From an uncultured Collinsella sp. (GTDB taxonomy: Bacteria; Actinomycetota; Coriobacteriia; Coriobacteriales; Coriobacteriaceae): DNA of 14,088 nt. Each line of letters starts with the position of its first letter. Position 1 is the first letter of the stretch. Below are positions 12,619 to 14,088 of this stretch, one piece after another. Both the position numbers and the translations under genes were made by a program. The stretch is from the NCBI GenBank assembly GCA_902478935.1, contig CABSMV010000045.1, positions 1 through 14,088 of the forward strand, given 5' to 3'. The notes below the pieces were generated by a model. The model was given only the letters and a program-made list of their open reading frames with translations. It had not been told where the DNA came from and made no database searches.

Positions 12619-14044
12619 ATGTCTGACAAGCGCCGCACCTTTGCCGTTATCGACGGCAACTCGCTCATGCACCGCGCCTTCCACGCCGTGCCGCCGACCA
12701 TGAACGCGCCGGATGGTCGCCCCACCAACGCGATCTTTGGCTTTCTGAACATGTTTCTCAAGATGATCGACGCCTTTAACCCCGACGGTGTGGTCGTGGC
12801 GTTTGATAAGGGCAAGCCGCGCGTGCGCATGGAGATGCTACCGCAGTATAAAGCGCAGCGCCCGCCCATGGACCCCGATCTGCACGCGCAGTTCCCTATG
12901 ATTAAGGAGCTGCTCACCGCGCTCAACGTGCCGATTCTGCAGTCCGAGGGCTGGGAAGGCGACGATATCCTGGGAACCATGGCGCGCCTGGGCGAGCAGG
13001 CCGGCTGCGACATGCTACTGGTGACCGGCGACCGCGACATGTATCAACTCGTGACCGAGCACGTCAACGTGGTCTCGACCCGCAAGGGCCTGTCTGACGT
13101 GGCGATCATGACGCCCGAGAGCGTGGACGACCTGTATCACGGCATTACGCCGGCGCTCGTGCCCGATTTTTACGGTCTAAAGGGCGATACGTCCGACAAC
13201 ATCCCCGGTGTACCGGGCATCGGTCCCAAAAAGGCGAGTGCGCTCATTGCGAAGTACGGTAGCCTGGACGAAGTCATCGCGCATGCCGACGAGGTCAAGG
13301 GCAAGATGGGCGAGAACCTGCGTGCACACATCGATGACGCACTACTGAGCCGCAAGGTTGCGACAATTCGCACCGATGCGCCCGTCGAGCTCGACTTTGA
13401 GGCGACGTCCTTCCCGGCGTTTTCTGCCGATGAGGTTTCCGCGGCGCTGGGCACGCTTGGTATCACCGCCATGCAGAACCGTTTCTTGGCGCTGATCGGC
13501 GGCGAGGGCGGGGCTGCTGCTGCCTCCAGTGTGGTTGAGATACCTGCTATGGTTCGCGCAGCCGCCGGCGATGCCGACGCGCTTGGTGCCGTTGCGGCTG
13601 AGGTCTCCCGCGCGATTGATGCCGGCGAGTGGGTCGCCGCCGTGGTGGACGACGACAAGGAAGAGGGTGCGCTCTTTGGACTGACGCGCACGCTGTGGTT
13701 GGCGACGTCCAAGGGCCTGTTTGCGCTCGAGGAGGGCGATGGCGGTACCACTGCCGTAGTCGATTGCTTCAACTTCGTCCACGGCGTGATTTCCGGCGTG
13801 CTCGCGCGCCTGTTTATGGAGGGCCGCGTGGCGAGCCCGGATATGAAAGCGCTGCTGCATGAGCTTTCGCCCATCGATTCTTCCGAGCCCGAGCTTATGG
13901 ATCCGCTGGCAGTCGATTCCACGCGCATCTTCGACACCGTGGTTGCCGCCTACCTGCTGGATTCCGACCGCTCCGAGTTTGACGAGGCGTATCTGGCCGA
14001 TACCTATCTGCAGATGGCGCTGCCTGCGGCGCGCGGCGCAGAGG
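12619..14044 (+). CDS. polA: DNA polymerase I, N-terminal part (3' end cut by adapter)
   Basis: The first 475 residues of PolA, the repair and Okazaki-fragment polymerase. Residues 1 to about 290 are the 5'-3' exonuclease domain: VIDGNSLMHRAFHAVPP (10-26), VAFDKGKPRVR (60-70), EGDDILGT (113-120), GDRDMYQLV (137-145) and the helix-hairpin-helix GDTSDNIPGVPGIGPKKA (189-206), with all the acidic metal-site residues one expects. From about 335 a 3'-5' exonuclease-like domain begins; I see no DxE first motif (the region reads AAVVDDDKEEGALFG), although FDTVVAAYLLDSD is present, so proofreading is probably lost. The polymerase domain is missing because the adapter starts at 14045; residues after 475 in this frame are adapter. 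The ribosome site (GCGAGG) before ATG 12619 is weak. It is divergent from the aminopeptidase gene. Confidence 0.97.
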
Positions 14045-14088
14045 CTGTCTCTTATACACATCTGACGCTGCCGACGAACTCTAGGGTG
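14045..14088 (-). other. Nextera adapter with i5 index (not biological)
   Basis: Bases 14045-14077 are the exact reverse complement of the adapter at 3-35. Then ACTCTAGG (14078-14085) reads as a reversed i5 index CCTAGAGT, and GTG (14086-14088) begins the flow-cell sequence. From memory, CCTAGAGT is a Nextera XT v2 i5 index. The sequence should be trimmed here. Confidence 0.97.

Noticed and set aside
12453..13040. Upstream extension of the aminopeptidase frame to 661 residues
   Set aside because: The extra part is antisense to the conserved N-terminus of polA, and a good ribosome site sits just before ATG 12452.

Overview
The window looks like one assembled contig from a gut actinobacterium of the class Coriobacteriia, most likely Collinsella or a near relative. 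The grounds are high-GC codon use in most genes, Actinobacteria/Firmicutes-type housekeeping proteins, and recollection of the gene families; no search was run. Both ends carry Illumina Nextera adapter sequence (3-35 and 14045-14088), so the biological DNA is only about 36-14044, and both edge genes are cut by the library or assembly rather than by biology.

Layout. 36-600: the tail of an unrecognised gene and a small, possibly broken hypothetical ORF of lower GC. 631-1245: a nitroreductase on the minus strand with its terminator. 1423-1506: a large perfect inverted repeat. 1527-3267 (minus): a DUF47/PhoU-like accessory protein and a PiT phosphate transporter, an apparent phosphate-uptake operon. 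3495-6609 (plus): a small unknown protein, a Bax inhibitor-1 family membrane protein, a PARG/TIGR02452-like macrodomain protein and an SGNH esterase, mostly separated by clear hairpin terminators. 6610-6942: a convergent intergenic region holding an unusual array of six alternating 15-mers spaced every 40-41 bp. 6943-9392 (minus): thiD and thiC with a TPP riboswitch in front of thiC, the pyrimidine branch of thiamine synthesis. 9461-9982 (plus): an unrecognised single-pass membrane protein divergent from thiC. 10118-10927 (minus): yaaA, bracketed by two copies of one palindromic repeat. 11055-12452 (minus): an M18 aminopeptidase. 12619-14044 (plus): the 5' part of polA, truncated at the adapter.

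These are mostly ordinary core and housekeeping genes. I see no phage, transposase, CRISPR, toxin or defence genes. The most unusual material is in the intergenic DNA: the alternating-repeat array at 6666-6881, whose substitutions mostly keep pairing in plus-strand RNA, and a family of hairpins sharing TTGCGGTGG/CCACCGCAA. In the coding DNA, the macrodomain protein has lost the second Glu of the PARG QEE signature. Most of the very long open frames opposite real genes (opposite thiC, the aminopeptidase and the Bax inhibitor gene) are shadows of GC-rich codon use and were left out.
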